A stretch of 29,896 nt of DNA from Streptococcus parasanguinis (GCA_018377375.1 JAGZZN010000021.1:1-29896); one strand, 5' to 3'; shown: positions 1-7,648, counted from the first letter of the stretch. The notes: generated from the sequence alone by a model not told the origin. Numbers and translations are program-made.

Positions 1-225
1 TTGACCAGCGTATCCACCACCTACAACGTTAACGAAAACGTCGTATGAACCTGCAGTTGAAGTAACTGCGAATGGTTGGTTGATTACAAGACGAAGGTCA
101 GCGTGTGGGATGTACTCTTCAACATCTTTTTTGTTAACAGTGATTTTACCAGTTCCTGGAACAAGGCGAACGCGTGCAACAGCGTTTTTACGACGTCCAG
201 TACCTGCATATTGTGCTTGTGACAT
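1..225 (-). CDS. rpsI: 30S ribosomal protein S9, partial (C-terminus outside window)
   Basis: This is the N-terminal 75 codons of ribosomal protein S9, a small-subunit protein whose C-terminal tail reaches the decoding centre. The translation starts MSQAQYAGTGRRKNAVARVR and continues through the conserved segment with RLVPGTGKITVN, typical of bacterial S9. The family is about 130 residues long, so roughly 55 residues, including the basic C-terminal tail, lie beyond position 1. The start ATG is at 223-225, with an AAGGA-type ribosome binding site just upstream. The gene follows rplM by 18 nt in the usual rplM-rpsI order and is expected to share its promoter and leader. Identification is firm; the truncation is only the window edge. 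Confidence 0.97.
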   Translation of the reverse strand, partial: MSQAQYAGTGRRKNAVARVRLVPGTGKITVNKKDVEEYIPHADLRLVINQPFAVTSTAGSYDVFVNVVGGGYAGQ

Positions 226-243
226 ACTTTATTGTTCCTTTCC

Positions 244-690
244 TTAGATAAGTCCTGAAATATCAAGAACTTCTGGTTGTTGTGCAGCGTGAGTGTGCTC
301 AGCTCCAACGAATACTTTCAATTTCATACCTTGAGCGCGGCCAAGAGTATTGTGTGGAAGCATACCTTTAACTGATTTCTCGATCAAACGTACTGCATTT
401 TTAGAACGAAGTTCACCAGCAGAGATTGATTTCAATCCACCTGGGTGGTTCGAGTGAGTGTAGTAGATCTTATCAGTTGCTTTTTTACCAGTCAATTTAA
501 CTTTTTCAGCATTGATAACGATTACGAAGTCACCTGTATCAGTGTGAGGTGTGAATGTTGGTTTGTTTTTTCCGCGAAGCACGCTAGCAACAACTGCTGA
601 AAGGCGTCCAAGAGGTACATCAGTTGCGTCAACAACGTACCATTTGCGTTCTACTTGGCCTGGTTTAGCCATGAATGTAGTTTTGTTCAT
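244..690 (-). CDS. rplM: 50S ribosomal protein L13
   Basis: Ribosomal protein L13 is an early-assembling protein of the large subunit. The 148-residue product has the usual family length and conserved segments: WYVVDATDVPLGRLSAVVAS near residues 17-36, the GKNKPTFTPHTDTGDFVIVIN block, and GMLPHNTLGR followed by LKVFVGAEHTHAAQQPE near the C-terminus. The N-terminus MNKTTFMAKPGQVERKWY matches streptococcal L13. It is the first gene of the rplM-rpsI operon. A consensus-like promoter and a structured leader of about 100 nt lie upstream, so the operon is probably autoregulated at the leader. The ATG at 688-690 is preceded by AGGAG. Confidence 0.98.
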   Translation of the reverse strand: MNKTTFMAKPGQVERKWYVVDATDVPLGRLSAVVASVLRGKNKPTFTPHTDTGDFVIVINAEKVKLTGKKATDKIYYTHSNHPGGLKSISAGELRSKNAVRLIEKSVKGMLPHNTLGRAQGMKLKVFVGAEHTHAAQQPEVLDISGLI

Positions 691-707
691 GATTTCTCCT
701 ATATGAA

Positions 708-793
708 TGTCGTTTTTGTTTACAGGGCGGATGTTCCGGTCCGCAAGTTATTTGAAAGGTTCCGGGGCCTTACAAATGGGGTAAACAATACCG
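708..793 (-). promoter_or_regulatory. Structured rplM leader, candidate L13-leader element
   Basis: The 5' untranslated region of rplM can fold into a closed structure. On the minus strand TTGTTTAC (plus 781-788) pairs perfectly with GTAAACAA (plus 716-723). Inside it is a hairpin with arms GCGGA and TCCGC, plus G/C-rich patches. Firmicutes carry a known L13 leader RNA at this position that mediates autogenous control by the ribosomal protein. The position, the closing helix and the internal hairpin support that class, but no covariance model was run. Confidence 0.7.
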
Positions 794-799
794 CCTACT

Positions 800-829
800 A
801 TTGTATCAAAATTCTAAGATAAAAGTCAA
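800..829 (-). promoter_or_regulatory. Promoter of rplM-rpsI
   Basis: On the minus strand TTGACT (plus 824-829) and TACAAT (plus 800-805) are separated by 18 nt, and a TG one base before the -10 makes it an extended -10. The predicted start near 793 leaves a leader of about 100 nt before rplM. Confidence 0.8.
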
Positions 830-842
830 CCGATTTGGAAAA

Positions 843-1706
843 TTATTTGCGATTTTCTTTTCCAATGACAAATCCGATCAAGGAATTCGGGCCGACGTGG
901 GCTGAAATAACCGGTCCAAGAGGCATCACGAGAACTTCATCGATGCCTTCAAGCGCAAGCATTTCTTGCTTCAGTGCTTCGGCTCCTTCTAGATCGTTGG
1001 TATAAGATACCAAGGCTGTGCTTTCACCGATATCTGCTTTGATCAGCTCCAGTAATTCCCGGACAGCTTTTTTGCGTCCCCGAACCTTGCTAATAGGGAC
1101 TAATTTCCCTTCCGCATCTATCCAGAGAATGGGTTTGATGCTGGCCAAACTTCCCATGATCGCGGCACTTTTTGAGAGACGGCCGCCACGCATGAGGTGG
1201 TAGAGGTCATCAACTAGGAAATAAGTCCGCAGTTTTGGCGCTAGGTCCATGATTTCTTCTTTGGCTTCTGCTAATGAACGACCTGCATCACGCGCAGCTA
1301 CTGCTCGCATGACCAGATAACCCTCTCCAATCCCAGCAGCCTTCTGATCGACAATCTCGATCACGGCTTCCGGGTAGTCTTCTAAAACCAGGTCTCGTGC
1401 CATGACTGCACTCTGATAGGTCCCAGATAAGACTGATGAAAAGGCCACATAAAGCAGATCTTTTCCTTCTTTGGCAAATTGTTTAAAGGTTTCCTGAAAT
1501 TGGCCCACATTGACCTGACTGGTTGTCGGTTTGGCCCCATTTTTCATGGCTTCTAAAAGCTCCGGGCTGGTCAATTGAGCTTGGCCTACTGTCTGGTAAA
1601 CCGTCCCATCTAACTCAATGGTCAAGCCAAGAATGGTCACCTGATGTTCCTTGGCCCAGTTTTGGTCTAAATCTGCGGTCGAATCGGTTAAAATAGCAAA
1701 TGTCAT
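843..1706 (-). CDS. DegV family fatty-acid-binding protein (FakB-like)
   Basis: This is a DegV-family lipid-binding protein. Members called FakB bind a fatty acid and present it to the FakA kinase, so that exogenous fatty acids can enter phospholipid synthesis. The 287-residue product is the usual length. It shows the N-terminal ILTDSTADL motif, the TSQVNVGQF segment near residues 62-70, the SSVLSGTYQSA motif and the RGGRLSKSAA loop, all hallmarks of the fold. The start codon overlaps the stop of the upstream NYN gene by one base (TAATG), so the two are translationally coupled. Streptococci carry several DegV paralogs with different acyl preferences, and which one this is cannot be told from the sequence alone. 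Confidence 0.93.
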   Translation of the reverse strand: MTFAILTDSTADLDQNWAKEHQVTILGLTIELDGTVYQTVGQAQLTSPELLEAMKNGAKPTTSQVNVGQFQETFKQFAKEGKDLLYVAFSSVLSGTYQSAVMARDLVLEDYPEAVIEIVDQKAAGIGEGYLVMRAVAARDAGRSLAEAKEEIMDLAPKLRTYFLVDDLYHLMRGGRLSKSAAIMGSLASIKPILWIDAEGKLVPISKVRGRKKAVRELLELIKADIGESTALVSYTNDLEGAEALKQEMLALEGIDEVLVMPLGPVISAHVGPNSLIGFVIGKENRK

Positions 1707-2218
1707 TACTTGTCTCCCATCATTTCTTGTAATTGTCGCAATACTTCGTGATCGAGCGGTCGCATGGGTGGTTTTTGATCGTTAACCACTCGCTGCGCTT
1801 GATTGAGGTTTCCTTTGACGACTGCGACCCGTTTTTCTAACTCTCTGGCAGATACCCGAAGAGCTCCTTGAGCAAAGACGGTCCATTGCTCATTTAAGTC
1901 ACTGGTCGCTACTGATACTTGGTGGAGGGGCGTGTTAAGCTCTGCCGCCAAGCGCTCGATATAGTCATCTGCCGTCTCATCCTCACCGGTAAAGACCACC
2001 TGAACATTGAACTCCTCATAGGTCTGCCGCACTCCTGGCATATACTGGGCATCAAAGACACAGATGACTTCGATTCCTTCAAAGCTAGCATAGTGGCTCA
2101 GTTTTTGCAGGAGGATATTGCGGGCTGCATCGAGCTCACTTTTTTGAAAGAGCTGGCGGGTCTCCTGCCAAAAGGCAATCATATTATAGCCGTCAACCAA
2201 TAAGATTTTTCGTTTCAT
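1706..2218 (-). CDS. rae1: NYN-domain ribosome-associated endoribonuclease (Rae1/YacP family)
   Basis: This 170-residue NYN (PIN-like) nuclease belongs to the YacP family. The Bacillus subtilis member, Rae1, cleaves mRNA inside the ribosomal A site. The acidic metal-binding residues are visible: D9 in ILLVDGYNMI at the N-terminus, the VFDAQYMPG motif mid-protein, and the GEDETADDYIERLA motif followed by VATSDLNEQ. It sits between rlmB (18-nt gap) and the degV gene (1-nt overlap), an arrangement consistent with one transcript for ribosome-linked functions. The ATG is at 2216-2218. The family assignment is firm; the ribosome-linked role is inferred from the Bacillus homolog. Confidence 0.88.
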   Translation of the reverse strand: MKRKILLVDGYNMIAFWQETRQLFQKSELDAARNILLQKLSHYASFEGIEVICVFDAQYMPGVRQTYEEFNVQVVFTGEDETADDYIERLAAELNTPLHQVSVATSDLNEQWTVFAQGALRVSARELEKRVAVVKGNLNQAQRVVNDQKPPMRPLDHEVLRQLQEMMGDK

Positions 2219-2236
2219 ATCATTGCCTTTCTAGGA

Positions 2237-2965
2237 TTATAGTCGATTGCGAAAGACCTCATACATAAGGATGGCTGCTGCCACACTGGCATTGAGGCTT
2301 TGCACATGACCATTCATGGGAATGGTGATCATCTCATCGACTAGTTTTTTGATATTGGCTGAGATCCCTTTTCCTTCATTGCCAATGATCAAGGCTAACT
2401 TGCCAGCCGTATTCCACTGATGAGATGGCGTGCCGTTCATGTCGGTTCCAAAGATCCAGAAGCCCTCTTCCTTTAGCTTGTCTAAGGTTTGGCTAAGATT
2501 GGTCACACGCGCAATGGGAATGTGTTCCACTGCTCCGGTAGAAGTTTTTGACACCACTGGGGTCACCCCAACCGCTCGGTGCTTAGGAATGATGACTCCT
2601 GAGACATTGGTCGCATCAGCTGTCCGCAAGATAGATCCAAGATTGTGCGGATCTGTTAAGCCATCGAGAATCAATAAAAGCGGGTTCTCTTCTTGGGCTG
2701 TCTGTTTCAGAATCGCTGCCAAGTCGGTGTAAGCAAAGGCTGCCACTCGAAGAACAAAGCCTTGGTGAACAGCTCCTTCTGTCATTTCCTGCAGGGTTTT
2801 CTTTGGCGTCCAAGAAATCGACACTTTTTTCTCAGCTGCTAAGGCCTTGATCTTGTCGACATTTTTCCCTCGGAGATCTTCTTGAATATATAATTTATTG
2901 CCTGTATTGGCTTGTAAAGCCTCGGTGACTGCGTGAACACCGTATACGATATCGTTATTTTCCAT
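2237..2965 (-). CDS. rlmB: 23S rRNA (guanosine-2'-O-)-methyltransferase RlmB (TrmH/SpoU family)
   Basis: This SPOUT-class methyltransferase is predicted to 2'-O-methylate a guanosine of 23S rRNA (G2251 in E. coli numbering) using S-adenosylmethionine. An N-terminal substrate-binding domain begins IVYGVHAVTEAL. It is followed by the three SpoU motifs: LDGLTDPHNLGSILRTA, then LALIIGNEGKGIS, then IPMNGHVQSLNASVAAAIL, which form the knotted cofactor site. I start it at the ATG at 2963-2965 (242 aa). The reading frame stays open to an upstream ATG at 3007, but that start would add the unusual sequence MNWPQPPFLWYTSS and lacks a ribosome binding site. An extended -10 lies only six bases before the chosen ATG, so the transcript may be leaderless. 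Confidence 0.92.
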   Translation of the reverse strand: MENNDIVYGVHAVTEALQANTGNKLYIQEDLRGKNVDKIKALAAEKKVSISWTPKKTLQEMTEGAVHQGFVLRVAAFAYTDLAAILKQTAQEENPLLLILDGLTDPHNLGSILRTADATNVSGVIIPKHRAVGVTPVVSKTSTGAVEHIPIARVTNLSQTLDKLKEEGFWIFGTDMNGTPSHQWNTAGKLALIIGNEGKGISANIKKLVDEMITIPMNGHVQSLNASVAAAILMYEVFRNRL

Positions 2966-2971
2966 AGAACT

Positions 2972-2980
2972 AGTATACCA
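2972..2980 (-). promoter_or_regulatory. Extended -10 promoter of rlmB, implying a leaderless transcript
   Basis: On the minus strand TGGTATACT (plus 2972-2980) is an extended -10 element. No good -35 is seen. The -10 ends six bases before the rlmB ATG, so transcription would begin at or next to the A of the start codon. Confidence 0.55.
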
Positions 2981-3006
2981 CAAGAAAGGAGGTTGAGGCC
3001 AATTCA

Positions 3007-3015
3007 TGATATAAT
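3007..3015 (+). promoter_or_regulatory. Extended -10 promoter of the aromatic-acid-exporter-like gene
   Basis: TGATATAAT at 3007-3015 is a consensus extended -10. It lies about 47 nt before the ATG at 3062 and diverges from the rlmB promoter. There is no convincing -35, as is common for extended -10 promoters in streptococci. Confidence 0.6.
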
Positions 3016-3061
3016 GAAATCAAATCTATCTTAATGAAGGAACCGAACTAGAAAGGAAGCC

Positions 3062-4024
3062 ATGCCTCTTTTTCAACGAACCATCAAGCTCACCTTGGCC
3101 ACCTGTTTAGCAGCTGCCCTTGCTTATGCTCTGGGCTTGACCTATGCCATCTCAGCTGGCGTCATTGCCATCTTGAGTATCTCTGATACGCGTCGCAGTA
3201 CCATCAAGCAGGCCTACCAGCGCTTTATGTCAACCTTGCTAGCCCTTGCTATCGGAAGTCTCGCTTTTTCCTTTTTTGGATTCAACCTCTGGGCACTGGG
3301 AGTTTTTATCGCTCTCTATGTTCCTGGTGCCTTTCTATTGGGTTGGCAGATCGGTATCACCCCTAGTACGGTGTTGGTTACCCACCTCTTGATTGAGCAG
3401 TCTACCTCCTGGGGGCTCTTGCTCAATGAACTTGCTCTCTTTTTAATTGGGACCAGCTTTGCCTTGCTGGCCAATCTCTATATGCCTTCTAATCAGGGAG
3501 CGATCGATCACTACCATGATGTTGTTGAAGACCAACTGAAAAAGATCCTTGGTCGTTTTGCGGAATTACTTAGTAAAGGAGATGGTCGCAATGATGCTCG
3601 CTTGATTAAGGAGTTGGATGGTATCCTAAAGGACGCTTTGAAGCTAGTTTATCTGGACCATTCCAACCACCTCTTTCACCAAACCAACTACCATATTCAC
3701 TACTTCGAAATGCGCAAGCGGCAAAACGATATTCTGCGGGATATGGCAGAAAACGTCAACCGCTGTCAGTTGGCGGCGAGTGAAAGCATAATCCTAGCTC
3801 AACTTTTTAAGAAAACGGCCCAACAGTTAAGCCAGAAAAATCCTGCCCAAGATCTTCTAGATGATATTAGTCAGTATTTGGCGATCTTTCGCGAACGTCC
3901 TCTTCCTAAGACCCGTGAAGAATTCGAAACACGCGCCACCTTGCTCCAACTCTTAAGAGACTTAGAAACTTTTATCCAGGTCAAGGTTGATTTTTACCAA
4001 CAATTTCATAAGGAGACAGAATAG
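3062..4024 (+). CDS. Aromatic acid exporter (ArAE/FUSC-like) family membrane protein
   Basis: This 320-residue integral membrane protein resembles the Gram-positive ArAE_1 (DUF939) family, related to FUSC-type efflux proteins. Residues 1-145 hold about four to six hydrophobic helices. The conserved early segment TYAISAGVIAILSISDTRRST is the part of the fold in which charged residues follow the second helix. Residues 146-320 are hydrophilic and helical, with several His-rich and acidic stretches, and match the cytoplasmic C-terminal domain of this family. Its substrate is unknown. It has its own extended -10 promoter and AAGGAAG ribosome binding site, and ends at a strong terminator, so it is a single-gene unit divergent from rlmB. 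Confidence 0.82.
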   Translation: MPLFQRTIKLTLATCLAAALAYALGLTYAISAGVIAILSISDTRRSTIKQAYQRFMSTLLALAIGSLAFSFFGFNLWALGVFIALYVPGAFLLGWQIGITPSTVLVTHLLIEQSTSWGLLLNELALFLIGTSFALLANLYMPSNQGAIDHYHDVVEDQLKKILGRFAELLSKGDGRNDARLIKELDGILKDALKLVYLDHSNHLFHQTNYHIHYFEMRKRQNDILRDMAENVNRCQLAASESIILAQLFKKTAQQLSQKNPAQDLLDDISQYLAIFRERPLPKTREEFETRATLLQLLRDLETFIQVKVDFYQQFHKETE

Positions 4025-4030
4025 ACAAAA

Positions 4031-4059
4031 AGGCCCTTGCAAGATGCAAAGGCTTTTTT
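4031..4059 (+). terminator. Intrinsic terminator after the ArAE-like gene
   Basis: GCCCTTGCA pairs with TGCAAAGGC across a 3-nt loop with a single mismatch, followed by six T residues. It lies seven bases past the stop codon. Confidence 0.85.
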
Positions 4060-4072
4060 ATTCGGGGTTTTG

Positions 4073-4101
4073 TTGTAAACACTTTCCTAAAATGGTATAC
4101 T
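4073..4101 (+). promoter_or_regulatory. Promoter of the M14 carboxypeptidase gene with overlapping cre-like site
   Basis: TTGTAA (4073-4078) and TATACT (4096-4101) are separated by 17 nt, with a TG one base before the -10. The -35 is overlapped by TGTAAACACTTTCC (4074-4087), which by eye matches 12 of 14 positions of the CcpA cre consensus TGWAARCGYTWWCW. AAGGAGGG at 4123-4130 is a strong ribosome binding site. The promoter call is confident; the cre is only a candidate. Confidence 0.75.
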
Positions 4102-4138
4102 AGAAACGGAAAATAACTTTTTAAGGAGGGTCTTCTAT

Positions 4139-7100
4139 ATGAAGTCTTCGTATAAGAAACATTTGTACACTACAACACTCAGCCTCTCAGCGGCTGTCTT
4201 GCTTTCCGTTATCGGTCATGGCCAAGCTTCAGCCGATAGCTTAGAAGCGCCTCAAACAGAGCCTAGCACGGCCCTTGAAGCGACACCTGCTACTGAGCAA
4301 CCTGTGACCGCCGAGACGACCAGTCCCGCTGCATCCACAGAAGTAACTCCTGCTAGTCCTACAGAAACCGCAGCGACTTCTGATGCGGCTTCTACAACAG
4401 AAGTTGCTCCAACCGCTAGTCCAAGCACTACCCGTGCTACAACGACCGCTGACCAAGCGACTCGATTGACGGATAGCACCATTTATCTCTCTGAAAAGAG
4501 TACGATTGATGACAAAGTCCAAGAAAAAGCTCAAGCTGCTGGCAAGATCAGCTGGACCTTAGACAATAAACCTCTCTCTGAGTGGAAAACCTGGGATATG
4601 GAGACAGGAACACTGAGCAAGGATCCATTCCTTACTATCACAGAGACCGCAAACGGCAATGATCTGGATCTCCACATTGACGTGCAGGATCTCTTTGGTG
4701 AAGATCTCAGTCTTCGTAGCCCAAATAATATTCGCCGGACTTACCGCAACTACATCGGCAACCATGAACTGGTCGGGACCAATGCAGACTTAGGTGTGAC
4801 CATCAATAAAACCCTTGTTTTTAGACCTTACCAAGACTACCATACACATGAAGAGATGCTGGCTGCCATCGAAAAATCCAAGGAAGAAGCGAAACCCGAT
4901 CGTTTAGTGCAGCTGGAAACTCTTGGCAAGAGTGCCCAAGGCCGGGATATGAAGATGGGGATCGTGAGCAAGGACCAAGCCAGCATTGATCACTACCTTT
5001 CTAGTACCAACCCTACAGCTTTGACTAAGCCAAGTGAAATGCTGGCCGCACTAAAAGACAAGACCTTGGATTACAAATTACCTGTCTTAGTCCACAACAC
5101 CCACGCGGATGAACAGCCAGGCATTGATATCATCACAGGCCTCTTCCATACCTTTGCGACCAAGGAAAAGGTGACCTTTAACACCACAGATGAAGCTGGA
5201 AATGCTAAAACAGTCACGCTAGATATTCCAAGCTTGCTCAATAAATTCATCTTCTTATTTGACTTCACAGAAAACCCAGATGGGGATGCTCTCAACCTGC
5301 GGGCCCTAGCAAACGGGCTCGATCCAAACCGGGATGCCAGCTACCAGACCAACCCTGAAGTTCGCACGGTTATCCAAATGATCAACAAATGGAATCCGAT
5401 CGCTCTCTACGACTTACACGGTTTTATCAAAGAATTCTTGATCGAACCTGCAACGCCACCACATGATCCGAACTTCGAATACGATCTTCTGTCAGACCTG
5501 ATGCTAGAAAATGCCCATCATATGGGACGGGCAGGAGTTGCCAATTCTAAATACAATAGTTACATCATTCCAAAACTGGATTGGGGCGATGGCTGGGATG
5601 ACTCCTTCTCTGGCTATACAGGGGTATATGCTGTCTACCATGGTATCTTAGGCCATACCATTGAAATTCCGGAAGGAAATGAAGAATCCTACAAAGCGGG
5701 TCGCAATGCTGTCCTAGGCGGAATTGACTTCCTCAACCAAGATCCGGACCGTCTCCTTGAGATGCGTCTCAACTTCTACCTGCGCGGTCTCAATAAAACC
5801 GAAGATCCAAAAGCTGAAAATGAACTGGTTGGCCCAAATGGGGAAATCGTTGGACGTGTGAAAAACGGTCGTCCGAAATTCTTCCCAGACTACTACGTCA
5901 TCCCAATGAGCCTCGACAAAGACAACGATGCCCAAGAAGCCTTCAATATGATCGACTACTTCAAACGCAATGGTGTTCTCGTCAAGGAACTCAAAGAAGA
6001 TATTGGCAACTATAAAAAAGGGGACTTGGTCATTGACATGGCCCAAGCCAAACGTGGCTATGCCAACCACATTCTCTACAAGGGCTCCAACGAATCTGCC
6101 TGGGCTGCTATGTACGCAGAGTTGCTGGTCAACTTCCCAGATATGAGAGGCTTCAAGTCCGAACCTGTCTTTGCGGATGGTCTTTTCAACGGAAAATTAG
6201 GAGAAGTCACCACCACCCGCGCCACTCGTACCTCTGAGATCGATCCAAAAGCTCCTTACTATGTGATCGCAAATACCTCAGCCAGTGCCGTTAAAGCTGT
6301 CAACCAGGCCATCGCGCAAGGAAAATCTGTCTACCTAACAGACGATGGCTACATCGTTGACCGCGATACCTTTGCTTCGCTCCTACCAAACTATGCCATC
6401 TATGGGGATGCCCTCTACAAGGTACCTAGTGGCCCAACCTTGAAACCGATGAAGATCTACTCTCCGAACTACCACTATAATTGGGCTGGAGTAGATGCGC
6501 CTGCTCATACTAGTCTGGTCCTTGAAAAATTAGGCTTCCAAATCGTCAATACACCAGAAGAAGCGGATGTTGTTATTTTGGAAAGCAACCGCTTTGACGC
6601 TTCCATTTTTGGCAAGAAACCAACCCTTGTCATTGGTGGGGAAGCCATGCAAAAACTGGAAAAATTGGGAGTTCTTACAGGATTTGACGCTGAAAAACTA
6701 AAAGGCGGTAGTGACTACGAAGGCTTGATGAAAGCGATTATTGATGATCAGGATCCATTGACCAGCGGATACAAGAAAAATACCCTCTTCTACTCCAACT
6801 CAGGAAACTGGATTGAAAAGGTTCCAGAGCATTTCAAGACCTTGATGAGCATCGCTCCGAGCGATTATTATATTGCAGGTTGGTGGCCACATAACGATGT
6901 TCTAGCCAACAAAGTCATGGCGATCTCTGGAGAACTGATGGGACAACCACTCTTTGTCTATGCAGGAAATCCAACCAACCGTCAACACCCTGTCCACTTC
7001 TTCCGCTGGGTAACCAATGCGATCTTTGGTAGCAAGTTGGCTAGCTTGATGGATTACGTCCCAGCTAAAGAACCAGATCAAGTGGTGGTTCCAATTCATA

Positions 7101-7360
7101 ACCAAACAAGCACTCCACAGCCAATCTTAGCCAAGAAGGATACTCCTAAAGTGCTCCTTCCACAAAAAGAAATGACAACTAAAAATGAAGAAAGCGTGCA
7201 AGCCTTGACTTACCAAGTAGGACAAAGCTTCCAAGAAAGTCCATCCAAGGCACAATTGCCACAAACTGGAGAAGACACAACGGCGCACTTCATTCTTTCA
7301 GGCTTCTTGTTAGCCATTAGCGGAGGCTTCCTCCTCTTGAAAAAGAAGGAAGTTGAATAA
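4139..7360 (+). CDS. LPQTG-anchored M14-family zinc carboxypeptidase, 1073 aa
   Basis: This is a secreted, cell-wall-anchored metallopeptidase. Residues 1-32 form a signal peptide (basic start, hydrophobic core, cleavage near QASA). Residues 33-115 are a Thr/Ser/Ala/Pro-rich linker. An M14 carboxypeptidase domain follows: zinc ligands H322 and E325 in THADEQPG, a third ligand at H427 in LYDLHGF, and the catalytic glutamate E509 in HTIEIPEG. The spacings resemble those of carboxypeptidase A. Residues 540-990 form a large C-terminal region of unknown fold, ending in a short linker. The sorting signal LPQTG is at 1040-1044, followed by a hydrophobic helix and KKKEVE, so sortase A should attach it to peptidoglycan. 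All catalytic residues are present, so it is probably active. The substrate (host peptide, glycopeptide or peptidoglycan stem) is unknown. It is a single-gene unit with its own promoter and terminator. Confidence 0.9.
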   Translation: MKSSYKKHLYTTTLSLSAAVLLSVIGHGQASADSLEAPQTEPSTALEATPATEQPVTAETTSPAASTEVTPASPTETAATSDAASTTEVAPTASPSTTRATTTADQATRLTDSTIYLSEKSTIDDKVQEKAQAAGKISWTLDNKPLSEWKTWDMETGTLSKDPFLTITETANGNDLDLHIDVQDLFGEDLSLRSPNNIRRTYRNYIGNHELVGTNADLGVTINKTLVFRPYQDYHTHEEMLAAIEKSKEEAKPDRLVQLETLGKSAQGRDMKMGIVSKDQASIDHYLSSTNPTALTKPSEMLAALKDKTLDYKLPVLVHNTHADEQPGIDIITGLFHTFATKEKVTFNTTDEAGNAKTVTLDIPSLLNKFIFLFDFTENPDGDALNLRALANGLDPNRDASYQTNPEVRTVIQMINKWNPIALYDLHGFIKEFLIEPATPPHDPNFEYDLLSDLMLENAHHMGRAGVANSKYNSYIIPKLDWGDGWDDSFSGYTGVYAVYHGILGHTIEIPEGNEESYKAGRNAVLGGIDFLNQDPDRLLEMRLNFYLRGLNKTEDPKAENELVGPNGEIVGRVKNGRPKFFPDYYVIPMSLDKDNDAQEAFNMIDYFKRNGVLVKELKEDIGNYKKGDLVIDMAQAKRGYANHILYKGSNESAWAAMYAELLVNFPDMRGFKSEPVFADGLFNGKLGEVTTTRATRTSEIDPKAPYYVIANTSASAVKAVNQAIAQGKSVYLTDDGYIVDRDTFASLLPNYAIYGDALYKVPSGPTLKPMKIYSPNYHYNWAGVDAPAHTSLVLEKLGFQIVNTPEEADVVILESNRFDASIFGKKPTLVIGGEAMQKLEKLGVLTGFDAEKLKGGSDYEGLMKAIIDDQDPLTSGYKKNTLFYSNSGNWIEKVPEHFKTLMSIAPSDYYIAGWWPHNDVLANKVMAISGELMGQPLFVYAGNPTNRQHPVHFFRWVTNAIFGSKLASLMDYVPAKEPDQVVVPIHNQTSTPQPILAKKDTPKVLLPQKEMTTKNEESVQALTYQVGQSFQESPSKAQLPQTGEDTTAHFILSGFLLAISGGFLLLKKKEVE

Positions 7361-7389
7361 GATTCAGCTTTAGACTTGAATGACATGAA

Positions 7390-7420
7390 AAGAACCTTCG
7401 CAGAAACGAAGGTTCTTTTT
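7390..7420 (+). terminator. Intrinsic terminator after the M14 gene
   Basis: AGAACCTTCG pairs with CGAAGGTTCT across a 6-nt loop, followed by a run of T. It lies about 30 nt past the stop codon. Confidence 0.88.
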
Positions 7421-7534
7421 GGAGATAAAATATCTTTCAAAACTTTCCTTAGGTGAGTACGGACATCAGCGAACTTCTTCGAAGTTTCATGACTGATTAA
7501 GATATAAAGGGCGTCTGCGGATACAGTCAAAATA

Positions 7535-7648
7535 GGGAGCAGGACAGAAGCACTTTTGTATGGTATTGCTTCGTTGTCCTGCCCCCACAAGGCTGATTAG
7601 GATTCTTCCAAGCTAAAAGGTGAGAGAAGAATTCAATCAGCTACTGTG
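7535..7648 (+). repeat. Two-hairpin intergenic element, copy A
   Basis: Hairpin 1 has GGG/CCC, then a bulged A, then GCAGGAC/GTCCTGC, then a 1x3 internal loop (A against GTT), then GAAGCA/TGCTTC with a 14-nt loop. Hairpin 2 follows with no linker: CACA/TGTG, a 2x3 internal loop, GCTGATT/AATCAGC, a bulged A, then a nine-pair inner stem with one G.U pair. Copy B at 29776-29896 has the same architecture with compensating changes in the arms. The family is not recognised. Confidence 0.8.

Noticed and set aside
2966..3007. Longer rlmB reading frame from the ATG at 3007
   Set aside because: It lacks a ribosome binding site, its extra residues are atypical for the family, and the predicted promoter lies downstream of it.
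4241..4534. Ser/Arg/Cys-rich reading frame opposite the M14 linker
   Set aside because: Antisense shadow of the Thr/Ala/Pro-rich spacer, with no start signals.
7210..7590. 126-codon minus-strand reading frame across the M14 terminator
   Set aside because: It runs through the sorting-signal antisense, a terminator and copy A of the hairpin element, with no ribosome binding site and no family resemblance.
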